A stretch of DNA of 64,000 bases from Aquimarina mycalae (GTDB lineage Bacteria > Bacteroidota > Bacteroidia > Flavobacteriales > Flavobacteriaceae): NCBI RefSeq assembly GCF_029906345.1, contig NZ_JARYGY010000006.1:248001-312000 (forward strand), given 5' to 3'. Every line of letters starts with the position of its first letter. The first letter of the stretch is position 1. A program made the translations under genes and the position numbers. This document shows, one piece after another, positions 26,001-33,908 of this stretch. The notes under the pieces are model-generated. The model saw only the letters and a list, made by a program, of their open reading frames with translations, was not told where the DNA came from and did no database searches.

Positions 26001-26941
26001 TCGATATAGGTAAGCATAACACAGAGTTGGAAGCAGAAACAGGTATACCAAAGATCATATTAAACGAAGAATATGAGTTGTATACCAGACAGGTTAAATT
26101 CTTTGAACAAGCATTCGAGTGGGAAATTATGGCTTATCTTTTCTATCCATATTATTGGGCAGATGAGTCTAAATGGAAGAAGTTATTCCAGAGAAGCAAT
26201 GGATCTGATCCAATATTTCAGGCATTTATGCAGAGTGGTATGGCACGTATGGTAGTACCTGTACGTCCTGGGTTTGAAGAGGCAGTGTTATACTATCTAG
26301 AGACTGGAGAAGTATTTAACGGAGATAACCTGGCTTTAGATCAAGATAATGATCTATACCTATCGATTGTAGATGAGTTAAAACCAGTAGAAGGTATTGT
26401 AGAAGAAGAGTGGGAAACCAGAGTACCTACAGATCTTACTATTGTACAGGCAGAATCTGCATCTCTTAATGAAGGAGGATTGCCTTGTTCTTGTACACAA
26501 CATAAATCTTTTGAGAATTCTACTGTAACGCTAGGAGGTGGTAGTTCTGGTAATACTGGAGATCAGAACGGAGATCAGGATCAAGGCGGAGATACCACAG
26601 GAGAAGGATCTCGTGCAGAAACTTCGGTGTTTAGTGGAGGCGGCCGAGAAGGGTTTGCATTTAAAATTTCTCAGATTATAAACAATACAAGCAATGATGT
26701 CTTAGTAGGAACCAAATTGTTTCCTACAGAGGCAGAAGCAACAGAAGCATTGGATGCGGTAGTAGAAGAAGTGATTTCTGGAGGTACAGATACCGTTGCC
26801 ATAAATCCAGTAGAAGGAGGATTTCAGGTAGCCGTTTTTATCACCAGAGAAGCACCCATTGCAACCAGTATTATCTATAGTACCGAAGAGATTGCAAGAG
26901 CCGCTGTGATCCAACTTGGAACATTATTACAAAAATTATAA
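23006..26941 (+). CDS. Very large multidomain protein of unknown family (1311 residues)
   Basis: I do not recognise this protein. It has no signal peptide (MESTLFRFITIRNPQLLSEK) and no T9SS tail. Regions: helical N-terminus (1-390); an Asp-Pro repeat (from residue 394, DNA hexamer ccagat four times at 24185-24208); a beta-rich stretch (400-520); a Gly-Asp linker (526-551); a Cys-Cys segment EVCCYVPGEVSHIENILARE (about 572-592); a Ser/Thr-rich tract STTETSTETETENLT (about 608); a long helical part (680-1160); a Gly/Asp/Gln linker (about 1176-1200); and a compact C-terminal domain of about 100 residues with two related halves. It heads a same-strand series with a peptidase-tipped protein, two small genes, an amidohydrolase and an amidase. 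A scaffold or carrier for toxins is my inference. Confidence 0.75.
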   Translation: MESTLFRFITIRNPQLLSEKEKERGFVFYEKENQSAFKEAIARSITPKDIYKALATAARDFEAIKTLEGIRKINASMYDFSFWLARNRNTITPETASEAATGVSELSGGKEKILWENLLYQTITSSDNNIKEACIQMLVGNNFIDKNDYLTKPSANLKLINTVEDMRRLANASVVIPKDIKGNLDTTGDNKPSLSDAVFNRKLQDELVEAVAKENIKVLETAIKEVRKVDKDLNTKIQKEFDGKYEEFIVNEEKALDKILYASEGDGLPTDTKNLNDSADPIVTNLSKRIQLPKFEFQPSEVFSIAYLEDKISSESYDIIENLNLDPNTDCNQIIEVIEDRVREENQVITDNTTQTNTRVQYNGVTIDANKIPVARYCYSIYVLRQLIDIGDVPDPDPDPDTDIEIGVPTATKSSISISSNAGMSMNLKVGYNNAQITDAFYTLDFKNGSQQDGSETRIFNNTNTDESIFINFFPNELRIPLGVRSMLFKGEITLNNGVKLAFETDIILSSSTNVGCATVVNTDDGSGDGDGTGDGDGTGDGTGDGGDETPKPNFYGITKIGIADFRKVDQEVCCYVPGEVSHIENILAREYKERSTRRLISSESTTETSTETETENLTDTSTTERNELQTEVTSVLNEDDSQSFGASAGVSGSYGKVNFNADAYADFASSSATSNSTSTAQSYAQEITQRTLERVVQKVNKKRTSRVLREFEENNKHGFDNREGDQHVTGIYRWVDKIYKNTLINYGKRLMYEFMIPEPSIFLKSAIIKDAESGNYEDENGKILPEKPKHPKDHGISSASALTETNYQLHAAKYNAVVSAPPSQYNYTGISFTKSQVGQDGSDRDNKAVSEIIKIPIGYKAIAAKTSGTAHNGTVKISVGGITFPINSGVFRSLYPDNYYKEELPASAFFNWNWISNVNVLIKCQRTTEAYQQWQNDTYDAILEAYTDRVNEYNLAIESDEEGTIGTELKFNPLLNRTLEKRELKRAAIEMLAKPFGIDIGKHNTELEAETGIPKIILNEEYELYTRQVKFFEQAFEWEIMAYLFYPYYWADESKWKKLFQRSNGSDPIFQAFMQSGMARMVVPVRPGFEEAVLYYLETGEVFNGDNLALDQDNDLYLSIVDELKPVEGIVEEEWETRVPTDLTIVQAESASLNEGGLPCSCTQHKSFENSTVTLGGGSSGNTGDQNGDQDQGGDTTGEGSRAETSVFSGGGREGFAFKISQIINNTSNDVLVGTKLFPTEAEATEALDAVVEEVISGGTDTVAINPVEGGFQVAVFITREAPIATSIIYSTEEIARAAVIQLGTLLQKL

Positions 26942-26954
26942 TACAAAAATCGCT

Positions 26955-26996
26955 ATCCAGAAAAAGGAACAACCATTCTTTTTCTGGATGGTTTTT
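26955..26996 (+). terminator. Hairpin between the two large genes
   Basis: A perfect 12-bp stem ATCCAGAAAAAG / CTTTTTCTGGAT (26955-26966 with 26978-26989) with an 11-base loop is followed by GGTTTTTGC. It lies 14 bases after the stop of the 1311-residue gene and 34 bases before the next start. It looks like a terminator or a partial one that sets the ratio of the two products. Confidence 0.65.
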
Positions 26997-27022
26997 GCTA
27001 ATGAGTTTAAAAACTATAGTAT

Positions 27023-29407
27023 ATGGGAGTTTTTGATGAGTTGAATACTACAGGAAACAAGGCATTTGAGCAATTGGGATCTTCTGAGAATGATATTAAT
27101 GATTTTCCTAGCCAGTTTCAAAAAAGTACTGCTACCAGCATTTTTAGTTTTAGAGAAGATGATAGCCCTATAGGTAATTGGCAAAGGGAGGGATTTTATG
27201 AAGGCTTGGTTGATTTTAAAAAAATGTTTACTTTTTTGATTTCTGGAGTTAGAAATAATGGAACTACGTCTCTTTTTGATTATGAAGATTATATAAGTAC
27301 TTCTGTTCTAAAAGCAACAGCTGCTGACCAGCAAAAGCTTTTTCCAACCAAAGATTTTTTGTTTTTTAGAGATCAAGAAACAGGAATCAATGTTCCTTAT
27401 GAAGCAAAAACTCCACAAGGAGATAAGATAGCGCTGTTTCCAGACAAGAAACTAAATAAAAAGCTAGGTTTAGTACATACTACTCCTGATTTTAGGGTGT
27501 TAATAGATTTTAAAGAAGAACAAGCATATTTCGAATTAGGATTTGTATATGCCGAAGATGTTGGGAAAAGACCTCCACTAAAAGATTATGCAATTTTGTT
27601 ACGTTGTAAATTCTATGATCAATTTACAACAATCTTACAATTACTAAATATTAATGTTGGAGGAGAATCAAATATACAGGAAGAGATTGATTTGCGATTT
27701 AATAATGCATTTAAACGTGCAGGAGGAGATCCTAATATTTTGGACTGGTTGTATGAAAAAGCTCCTGATTTTGCATTGGTAACCAGAGGTGCAAAACAAC
27801 TGATTAATGATCTAACTAGTATTTTAAAAACTTTTGTAGATGAAATAGGTACTGATGAAGAAAAAGTAGTTCTTAAAATATTGAAGGCGTTAGCAATTAT
27901 TAATTTAAAAGAAGGAAAAGGAACCAATTTTATAGGTAAAGGAGCTGATACGTTGCTGAATGCTTTGTTGGTACATAAGGTAAATAAAGAAACACTATTT
28001 GAGCGTTTATACAGTAAAATGAATGATAAAGGATTTGGAGCAACTAATTTTACCAACCTCATACAATTTATATATGGTATCTGGTATTTTAGTAGTTGGG
28101 CAAATCAGGAGATGTATTCCAATGATACTGCTACGGGTCCAGAAAATATAGCATATACCAATAAGAAAGTATTAGGGTTTTATCAAAACGGTTTTGATTT
28201 TAATTTTGAAAATTCTAAAAACGGATTACAGATTAAAGTAACCAGAACAGAACGAACTGGTGGATCTATAAAAGCTGGAACTGGTGATATTCTTACAACT
28301 GTTGTAGGCGCATATCATCCTTTTCAACCGATCCGTATGCCAGAGATACCAGAGAAAGGAGCATTTAAAATCGATAGTACTGTAATTCCTGCATTTTATC
28401 TCAAAGCTTTTGATGACAAAGCAGCATGGAATAATTTTGAAAAAGGTACTTGGTTAGCAATTGATATTATTACCACATTTACAGGAGTAGGGAATCTTCT
28501 TAAATTTAGACATTTACTAAAATTAAGGAATGTAGGAGGCGTCTCTAAAGTATTGTTACGATTAAAGTTTGCTGCATCTGTGGTAGAGGTTACATCTGGA
28601 GCATTGGGTGCCATGCTTAATTTTGTAGAGAGTTGTGATCCAGGAGCAGATCCACAAGAAAATGGACAAAAATCCTTATGCCAACATCTGCGGGAATATC
28701 TTATCTTAGTAGACCTGGCAACGCTGAGTGTAGATGCTGTAGTGGAACGATTGTTGAAGAAGAAGGCAGGAGAAGCGTTGGAAGCAGCTGAAGCTTTAGC
28801 AAAGAATGCTGAAAATTCAGATGATTTAGAAGATATTATTGAACATTTAGAAAATTTCTCAGGTACTATTAGAGAAAGTGTTATTGGTACAGGTGGTTTT
28901 TTAAAATATTCAAAGATTTTATCAAGAAAAGTTTTTGGTCAGGAAGACTCATTGTCCTGTGCAATAGCGTGCATTAGGCAATTAGCAAAAGATCAAAAAA
29001 TCGTTTTGACGGAAAATCAAGTAAGGAAATTCGGAGAAATTATTAAAGGTTTTCCTACTTATGAAGGTGAAATGACAAAAGCAAGTTTGGAAATATTTAA
29101 AGGTAAAAAATTTGGTGAAGGAATTTTAGAGCATATTCCAATTTCAACTAAAGAAATATCTTCAATATTGGGGAATAATAATTCCTGGGTAGCCTGGGTT
29201 AAAAATAGTAGAAATGATAGTATAAGTCATGCTATTATAGTTGATAAGATAGAAGATGGATTAGTTAAAGTTAGAGATCCTTGGCCAATAGAGGGAATTG
29301 AAGGTGTGAAGAGCGGTAAACCTGGTGTGGAAGCAGTATTAACAATAGATGAGTTTGAAAAAATATGGTCTGCATCTAATAAATATGCATTTTGGTTTAA
29401 AAATTAG
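27023..29407 (+). CDS. Large protein with C-terminal C39/papain-like cysteine peptidase domain (candidate toxin)
   Basis: The first 630 residues of this 794-residue protein are of unknown family, have no signal peptide and include a hydrophobic helical region (about 480-600; GTWLAIDIITTFTGVGNLLK). The last 165 residues look like a C39-type peptidase: Gln and Cys646 in FGQEDSLSCAIACIRQL, His736 in SHAIIVDKIEDG and Asp752 in VKVRDPWP. The order Gln-Cys-His-Asp and spacing fit a papain-like active site. Such domains occur as toxin tips of polymorphic toxins. It is not an ABC exporter, since no membrane or ATPase domain is present. Two short genes follow within 5 and 32 bases, the usual place for immunity genes. 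Toxin function is inference. Confidence 0.72.
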   Translation: MGVFDELNTTGNKAFEQLGSSENDINDFPSQFQKSTATSIFSFREDDSPIGNWQREGFYEGLVDFKKMFTFLISGVRNNGTTSLFDYEDYISTSVLKATAADQQKLFPTKDFLFFRDQETGINVPYEAKTPQGDKIALFPDKKLNKKLGLVHTTPDFRVLIDFKEEQAYFELGFVYAEDVGKRPPLKDYAILLRCKFYDQFTTILQLLNINVGGESNIQEEIDLRFNNAFKRAGGDPNILDWLYEKAPDFALVTRGAKQLINDLTSILKTFVDEIGTDEEKVVLKILKALAIINLKEGKGTNFIGKGADTLLNALLVHKVNKETLFERLYSKMNDKGFGATNFTNLIQFIYGIWYFSSWANQEMYSNDTATGPENIAYTNKKVLGFYQNGFDFNFENSKNGLQIKVTRTERTGGSIKAGTGDILTTVVGAYHPFQPIRMPEIPEKGAFKIDSTVIPAFYLKAFDDKAAWNNFEKGTWLAIDIITTFTGVGNLLKFRHLLKLRNVGGVSKVLLRLKFAASVVEVTSGALGAMLNFVESCDPGADPQENGQKSLCQHLREYLILVDLATLSVDAVVERLLKKKAGEALEAAEALAKNAENSDDLEDIIEHLENFSGTIRESVIGTGGFLKYSKILSRKVFGQEDSLSCAIACIRQLAKDQKIVLTENQVRKFGEIIKGFPTYEGEMTKASLEIFKGKKFGEGILEHIPISTKEISSILGNNNSWVAWVKNSRNDSISHAIIVDKIEDGLVKVRDPWPIEGIEGVKSGKPGVEAVLTIDEFEKIWSASNKYAFWFKN

Positions 29408-29411
29408 AATT

Positions 29412-29669
29412 ATGGAAGTACAAAAAATTAAAAGTAAATTAGAATCATTAGGATATATAATGTTTGATAAGGAGGATTACATATGGGGAGGAATAGAAGG
29501 AGATGAAGGACCAATTCCTGAATCGAAAATTATCAACAGTGCATTCAATATTTTTGTTATTGATAATAAAGCAACTGTAGTTATGTTAAATGCTACTGTA
29601 GGAGAAAAAAAAGAATTTGAAAATTTAGAAGACTTAGTGCAATTTGTTACCAGTACAGTACCTATATAA
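29412..29669 (+). CDS. Small acidic protein, candidate immunity protein
   Basis: The ATG at 29412, four bases after the stop of the C39-tipped gene, opens an 85-residue protein beginning MEVQKIKSKLESLGYIMFDK. A longer frame from 29349 would sit inside the upstream gene and is unlikely. The protein is soluble and acidic, with an alpha-beta look (KIINSAFNIFVIDNKATVVM), no signal peptide and no membrane helix. I know no family for it. Position right behind a toxin-like C-terminus suggests it protects the producer, but this rests on context alone. Confidence 0.62.
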   Translation: MEVQKIKSKLESLGYIMFDKEDYIWGGIEGDEGPIPESKIINSAFNIFVIDNKATVVMLNATVGEKKEFENLEDLVQFVTSTVPI

Positions 29670-29701
29670 GGATATGTAATCTTTAATTGGAGAAAAATAA
29701 C

Positions 29702-30280
29702 ATGAATATTGATTTTGATTTAGCATTTCTGTATTATCAGGAAAAGGCAATTTTGGATGCAAGAGACCCAAAAATGGAAGAATTAGATTCTCACATAAAA
29801 AAATTTAGCGTTTACCTAAAAACTGCTTCAATATTTGATCTTATTAAATTAATAGTTTTCGCGTATAAGAAAAAATATGGTCAAGAGAAGTATTGGTATA
29901 GAAAAATATTGATATTAGGATCCTCTAAAATAGATTTTTCATTTCTTGATAATTTAGATGAAGAAGCTGATTTATATGCACCAAAAGAAATAATAGATAG
30001 AGATGATATTAAACATTTAATTCTAAGGAGATTTGATGATGTAGAAAACAATTCTCTTTTTCTAAAGGAATTAGAACTGGCTTTTATCTCATCTCAGGAT
30101 CGTATTTTACTTACTCAAGGAATAGCAGAAGAATTAAGTGGATTGTCTTTTTCTAGATCTGATACTGCTCAGGAATCGACTTTTGTAGTAAATGACTCAC
30201 CTATAGCAAGTATTAGGATTAGTACATCAAAGTTTATTTTAACTATCAATCAAGATAAATGGGTACGATATTTTGGATAA
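29702..30280 (+). CDS. Unknown soluble protein, possible second immunity protein
   Basis: The ATG at 29702 is preceded by GGAG at a good distance and gives 192 residues starting MNIDFDLAFLYYQEKAILDA; an in-frame TTG at 29687 is less likely. The protein is mostly helical up to about residue 140 and ends in a short beta-rich part (STFVVNDSPIASIRISTSKF). No catalytic motif, signal or membrane segment is seen. It follows the 85-residue gene by 32 bases. Candidate roles are a second immunity protein or an accessory factor; I cannot choose. Confidence 0.58.
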   Translation: MNIDFDLAFLYYQEKAILDARDPKMEELDSHIKKFSVYLKTASIFDLIKLIVFAYKKKYGQEKYWYRKILILGSSKIDFSFLDNLDEEADLYAPKEIIDRDDIKHLILRRFDDVENNSLFLKELELAFISSQDRILLTQGIAEELSGLSFSRSDTAQESTFVVNDSPIASIRISTSKFILTINQDKWVRYFG

Positions 30281-30625
30281 AGCGATGTTGTTTATGTTTC
30301 GTTAAACAAAAGCATGTTTATAACCTATGAGATCCTATAGTATACTCCCTAAAGTCTAATGACTAATACTATACAAATGTCTATAACTTTATAGTTTTTA
30401 TTCTTTCTGACTATAATATACGTATTGTTGTTGCTACGAAACTATGGATTTTGTAGCACAAGAAATACATCGACTTATGTAATTACTAGGACGTAGTTCA
30501 TAATTGAATATAGTTACGATTACATCTTAATTATGTTATAAACTAATTGAAATTCAGGTGTTTTCCCTCTTTACTTTGTGATTTTAATAAACGAAATTTG
30601 AGTACTAATCCGTAATATCTATAAA
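30281..30625. other. Intergenic region between toxin-like genes and amidohydrolase
   Basis: These 345 bases hold no supported gene and no strong hairpin with a T tract. A short inverted repeat TGTTTA ... TAAACA lies at about 30289-30308. The gap suggests that the amidohydrolase and amidase have a separate promoter from the toxin-like genes, although all are on the same strand. Confidence 0.5.
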
Positions 30626-31771
30626 ATGTCGGGAACCAAACCAAAATTAGAGTATATAATTCATAATATTCATACACATATTTTTACAATGGAGTATATC
30701 CCCAAATATTTTATGAGTAAAATATTTCCAACCACTTGGGCAAGAAAAAAGTGGGTCGCTAGATTAGGGCAAGCTGTTGCAAAGAAAACTTTAAACAGAT
30801 ACTCTGCTTTTTTTTATTCTGCATTAAAGAAATCACAAGAAGAAGCTTATAATGAATTAAGAGAGTACTATCCCAGAAATGCCAAATTTGGAGTGTTAAC
30901 CGTTGATTTTGATTATATGGGTGCAGGCGAAGCCAAGAATAATTTTATCAAGCAAATTGAAGACCTGGCAGCCTTAAAAAGAAAACCCGAATATAAAGAT
31001 AATTTATTGCCATTTATTTGCGTAGATCCCAGACGTCCTAATCTATTAGAATTGGTAAAAGAGTATATTGAAGAGCATAATTTTGCAGGAATAAAATTAT
31101 ATCCAGCCTTAGGTTTTTTCCCTACAGATAAACGATTGTATCCTATATGGCGTTATGCCGAAGAACATCAAATACCTATTACAACACACTGTATTCCTAA
31201 AAATAAAAACCATTTTAGGACAAAAATAACTTCAGAAATGTTGTTGCAGGCACGACAGATTAAAACATTTGATGAGAAAGAGGCACGTAAACAATACGAT
31301 TTTGCTCAATACCTTAATCACCCACATTGGTATAGAGAGTTGTTAAAAGATTTTCCCGATCTAAAATTAAACATAGCTCATTTTGGAGGCAATGAAGAAT
31401 GGGATAAATACCTAGATAACCCGAAACTTAGTAAAAGCTTGGATCCAGAGTATTTGGCAGATGCAGAAGATTGGTATTCTCAGATTAGAGATCTTATAGA
31501 GAATCATAAAAATGTATATAGTGATATCTCTTTTACAGTATTTGATGATCGATTGTATCCATTGCTTAAAAATTTGGTGAATAGTCATTCTAGAAAAGCA
31601 AACACTTATCCAATTAGAGAGAAAGTACTTTTTGGAACTGATTTTTATATGTTACAAAAGGATTATAGAGAACGTCGTTTTGGGATTGAATTGAGAGGAT
31701 ATCTAACAGATGATGAGTACTGGCTTATTTCAGAACTAAATGCCAAACGCTTTTTACAAACTAAATTTTAA
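30626..31771 (+). CDS. Amidohydrolase family 2, cytoplasmic
   Basis: The 381-residue protein has a TIM-barrel amidohydrolase metal site: H-x-H in HNIHTHIFTME (about residue 16-18), GIKLYPALGFFPTDKRLYPI, His in PITTHCIPK, His in KLNIAHFGGNEEW and Asp in KVLFGTDFYML. It has no signal peptide. Insertions in the middle (residues about 190-240 and 265-290) make it longer than the usual family members. It would hydrolyse or decarboxylate a small substrate; none is evident. The start of the N-acetylmuramoyl-L-alanine amidase is 13 bases after its stop, so the two are an operon. Confidence 0.82.
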   Translation: MSGTKPKLEYIIHNIHTHIFTMEYIPKYFMSKIFPTTWARKKWVARLGQAVAKKTLNRYSAFFYSALKKSQEEAYNELREYYPRNAKFGVLTVDFDYMGAGEAKNNFIKQIEDLAALKRKPEYKDNLLPFICVDPRRPNLLELVKEYIEEHNFAGIKLYPALGFFPTDKRLYPIWRYAEEHQIPITTHCIPKNKNHFRTKITSEMLLQARQIKTFDEKEARKQYDFAQYLNHPHWYRELLKDFPDLKLNIAHFGGNEEWDKYLDNPKLSKSLDPEYLADAEDWYSQIRDLIENHKNVYSDISFTVFDDRLYPLLKNLVNSHSRKANTYPIREKVLFGTDFYMLQKDYRERRFGIELRGYLTDDEYWLISELNAKRFLQTKF

Positions 31772-31784
31772 AAATTAAAAGCTT

Positions 31785-32378
31785 ATGATAGTTTTATTAG
31801 ATAATGGACATGGAGGATTGATTAATGGTAAGTATCAAACTCCAGGAAAACGAAAAGATTGGGGTGATAAAGGAATTATTTATGAAGGAGAATTTAATAG
31901 AGCAATTGTTAACGGAATCATTCAAGAGCTTACATTGCTTAAGATTTCTTATGTAAATATAGCTCCTGAGTATAGAGATGTGCGATTAGAAACAAGAGTG
32001 AAAAGAGCAAATCAATATCCAGCGTCAAAAAGTTTTTATCTTAGTGTGCATAGCAATGCAGGAGGCGGATCAGGATCAGAGTTTTATACTTCTCCAGGTG
32101 ATACTAAAAGCGATAAAATAGCCACAATTTTTGGCGAAACGTATAAACAAGAATTCCCAGACAGAAGATTGCGTACGGATTTTAGTGATGGAGATTTAGA
32201 TAAGGAACAACGTTTTTTTGTATTGTCTAAAACAAAAATGCCTGCTGTACTAACAGAAAGTTTTTTTATGGACAATCTGGAAGAATTTGAAAATATCCTT
32301 AATACAAGAGAAGGTAGAAGCAAAATAATCAAATATCATTTAGATTCAATTCTAAAAGTTAAAAGTCAACTATTTTAG
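31785..32378 (+). CDS. N-acetylmuramoyl-L-alanine amidase (Amidase_3), no signal peptide
   Basis: The 197-residue protein starts directly at the catalytic domain: Zn-binding His in IVLLDNGHGGLING, Glu in DKGIIYEGEFNRAIVNG, His in YLSVHSNAGGGSG and catalytic Glu in PAVLTESFFMDNLEEFENI. It would cut the bond between N-acetylmuramic acid and the stem peptide. Cell-division amidases of this family carry signal peptides and regulatory domains; this one has neither, so it stays in the cytoplasm unless released by lysis or injected. That is the pattern of phage endolysins and lysis cassettes. It overlaps nothing and is 13 bases after the amidohydrolase. Confidence 0.87.
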   Translation: MIVLLDNGHGGLINGKYQTPGKRKDWGDKGIIYEGEFNRAIVNGIIQELTLLKISYVNIAPEYRDVRLETRVKRANQYPASKSFYLSVHSNAGGGSGSEFYTSPGDTKSDKIATIFGETYKQEFPDRRLRTDFSDGDLDKEQRFFVLSKTKMPAVLTESFFMDNLEEFENILNTREGRSKIIKYHLDSILKVKSQLF

Positions 32379-32400
32379 AAATATAATAGAATAAAATAGT

Positions 32401-33699
32401 CTATACTCTTTCTACTTCGTTTTCTTCTTTATTCTTAAAAGGCCTTACAATGAGTCTTGCCGCTTTATCATAATTGATATAATTGTATGTCCAATTAAAG
32501 AAGGTAACAAAACGATTTCTAAACCCTACTAAAAACCATAAATGAATAAACATCCATACAAACCAGGCAAAGAATCCACCAAAACGAAATTTTCCTAAAT
32601 CTACAACTGCCTTATTACGCCCAATGGTTGCCATAGATCCTTTTTCAAAATAACTAAAAGGAATCATAGGTTTCCCTTGTAGATGTCTTTTTAGATTTTT
32701 TACTAAGTGATTTCCTTGTTGTATAGCAGGTTGTGCAACCATAGGATGTCCTTTAGGATACTCTTTAGTTTGCATAAGTGCAATATCTCCAAGCGCATAG
32801 ATATCATCATATCCTTCAATTTGATTGAACTGATTTACTTTGTATCGATTGGCTCTAGGGATAAGTGAATCTGCTTTTAACCCTTCTACAGGAGCACCTG
32901 TAACTCCAGCAGACCAAATAAAAGTAGCTGTTTTAATGGATAAATCCGTATTGGTACTGACAAGGTTATTTTCATAATTTGTTACCTGAGTATTGGTATG
33001 AATATGAACCCCCATTTTTTCTAGGAATTTGGTAGCTTTTTCAGAAGCATGTGTACTCATAGGAGGCAAAACACGATCAGCACCTTCGATTAAGTGAATT
33101 TTCATATCACTAAAATCCATATCCGGATAATCCTTGGGAAGTACATTGAGTTTTAATTCTGCAATTCCTCCTGCTAACTCCACACCAGTAGGTCCTGCGC
33201 CAGCTAACACAAAACTTAGTAATTCTTTTCTTTTTTCTGGATTCGTAGTAATTACGGCTTGTTCTAAATTTTCTAACATCAAGCTCCTAAGATTTAATGC
33301 TTGCGGTAAATTTTTCATACGCATCGCATTTTTTTCAATATTCGAATTACCAAAAAAATTCGTACGAGCTCCTGTTGCAATTACCAAGTAATCATAAGTA
33401 ATGCTACCAATAGAAGTGTGTACTTCTTTAGTTTCAGGATGTATAGCATCAACTTCTGTCATCCTAAAATAAGTGTTTTTTCCACGTTTTACGATTTTTC
33501 GTAAAGGATATGCTATAGAATCTGGCTCTAAAGAAGAGGTGGATACTTGATATAATAAAGGCTGAAATGTGTGGTAATTATGTCTGTCTAATAAAACAAG
33601 TTGCACATTTTCTTTTGCCATTTTTCTGGCAAGTGCAACTCCTGCAAAACCACCTCCGATAATCACTAATCTAGGTACATTAGTATAAGGAATATTCAT
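32401..33699 (-). CDS. NADH dehydrogenase type II-like FAD oxidoreductase
   Basis: The 432-residue protein has two dinucleotide-binding folds: FAD-binding RLVIIGGGFAGVALARKMAK (about residues 9-28) and NAD-binding SFVLAGAGPTGVELAGGIAE (about 160-180). FAD contacts appear in YLVIATGARTNFFG and in GYDDIYALGDIALM. The C-terminus has an amphipathic and hydrophobic stretch (FFAWFVWMFIHLWFLVGFRN) that would attach it to the inner face of the membrane. This is the NDH-2 plan: oxidation of NADH with transfer to quinone without proton pumping. It is convergent with the amidase, 22 bases away. A -7 promoter box lies 18 bases before its start. Confidence 0.87.
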   Translation of the reverse strand: MNIPYTNVPRLVIIGGGFAGVALARKMAKENVQLVLLDRHNYHTFQPLLYQVSTSSLEPDSIAYPLRKIVKRGKNTYFRMTEVDAIHPETKEVHTSIGSITYDYLVIATGARTNFFGNSNIEKNAMRMKNLPQALNLRSLMLENLEQAVITTNPEKRKELLSFVLAGAGPTGVELAGGIAELKLNVLPKDYPDMDFSDMKIHLIEGADRVLPPMSTHASEKATKFLEKMGVHIHTNTQVTNYENNLVSTNTDLSIKTATFIWSAGVTGAPVEGLKADSLIPRANRYKVNQFNQIEGYDDIYALGDIALMQTKEYPKGHPMVAQPAIQQGNHLVKNLKRHLQGKPMIPFSYFEKGSMATIGRNKAVVDLGKFRFGGFFAWFVWMFIHLWFLVGFRNRFVTFFNWTYNYINYDKAARLIVRPFKNKEENEVERV

Positions 33700-33717
33700 A
33701 CATGTTGTGTTGTTTTA

Positions 33718-33725
33718 CAAAGATA
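33718..33725 (-). promoter_or_regulatory. Bacteroidota -7 box before the NDH-2-like gene
   Basis: TATCTTTG on the minus strand matches TAnnTTTG exactly, 18 bases before the ATG at 33699. I found no TTTG at the -33 position, and the leader would be very short. Confidence 0.4.
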
Positions 33726-33908
33726 AAATGATAATATCATATAGACTATATAATATTTATATTTGTTAAGTTTTAATGGTAAACTTGTTGATTGTCAAAG
33801 AATAAAAAGCGTTGTTTTGTCAATGCATATATGTAATAAATAATAAATTTAGTTTTTATGTGTAACGGATTCGTTTTCTTACCTACATATAAGATGTAAC
33901 TAACCAGT

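Noticed and set aside
27619-28062. Minus-strand open frame of 147 codons within the C39-tipped gene.
   Set aside because: Antisense shadow with no recognisable features, inside a well-supported coding frame.
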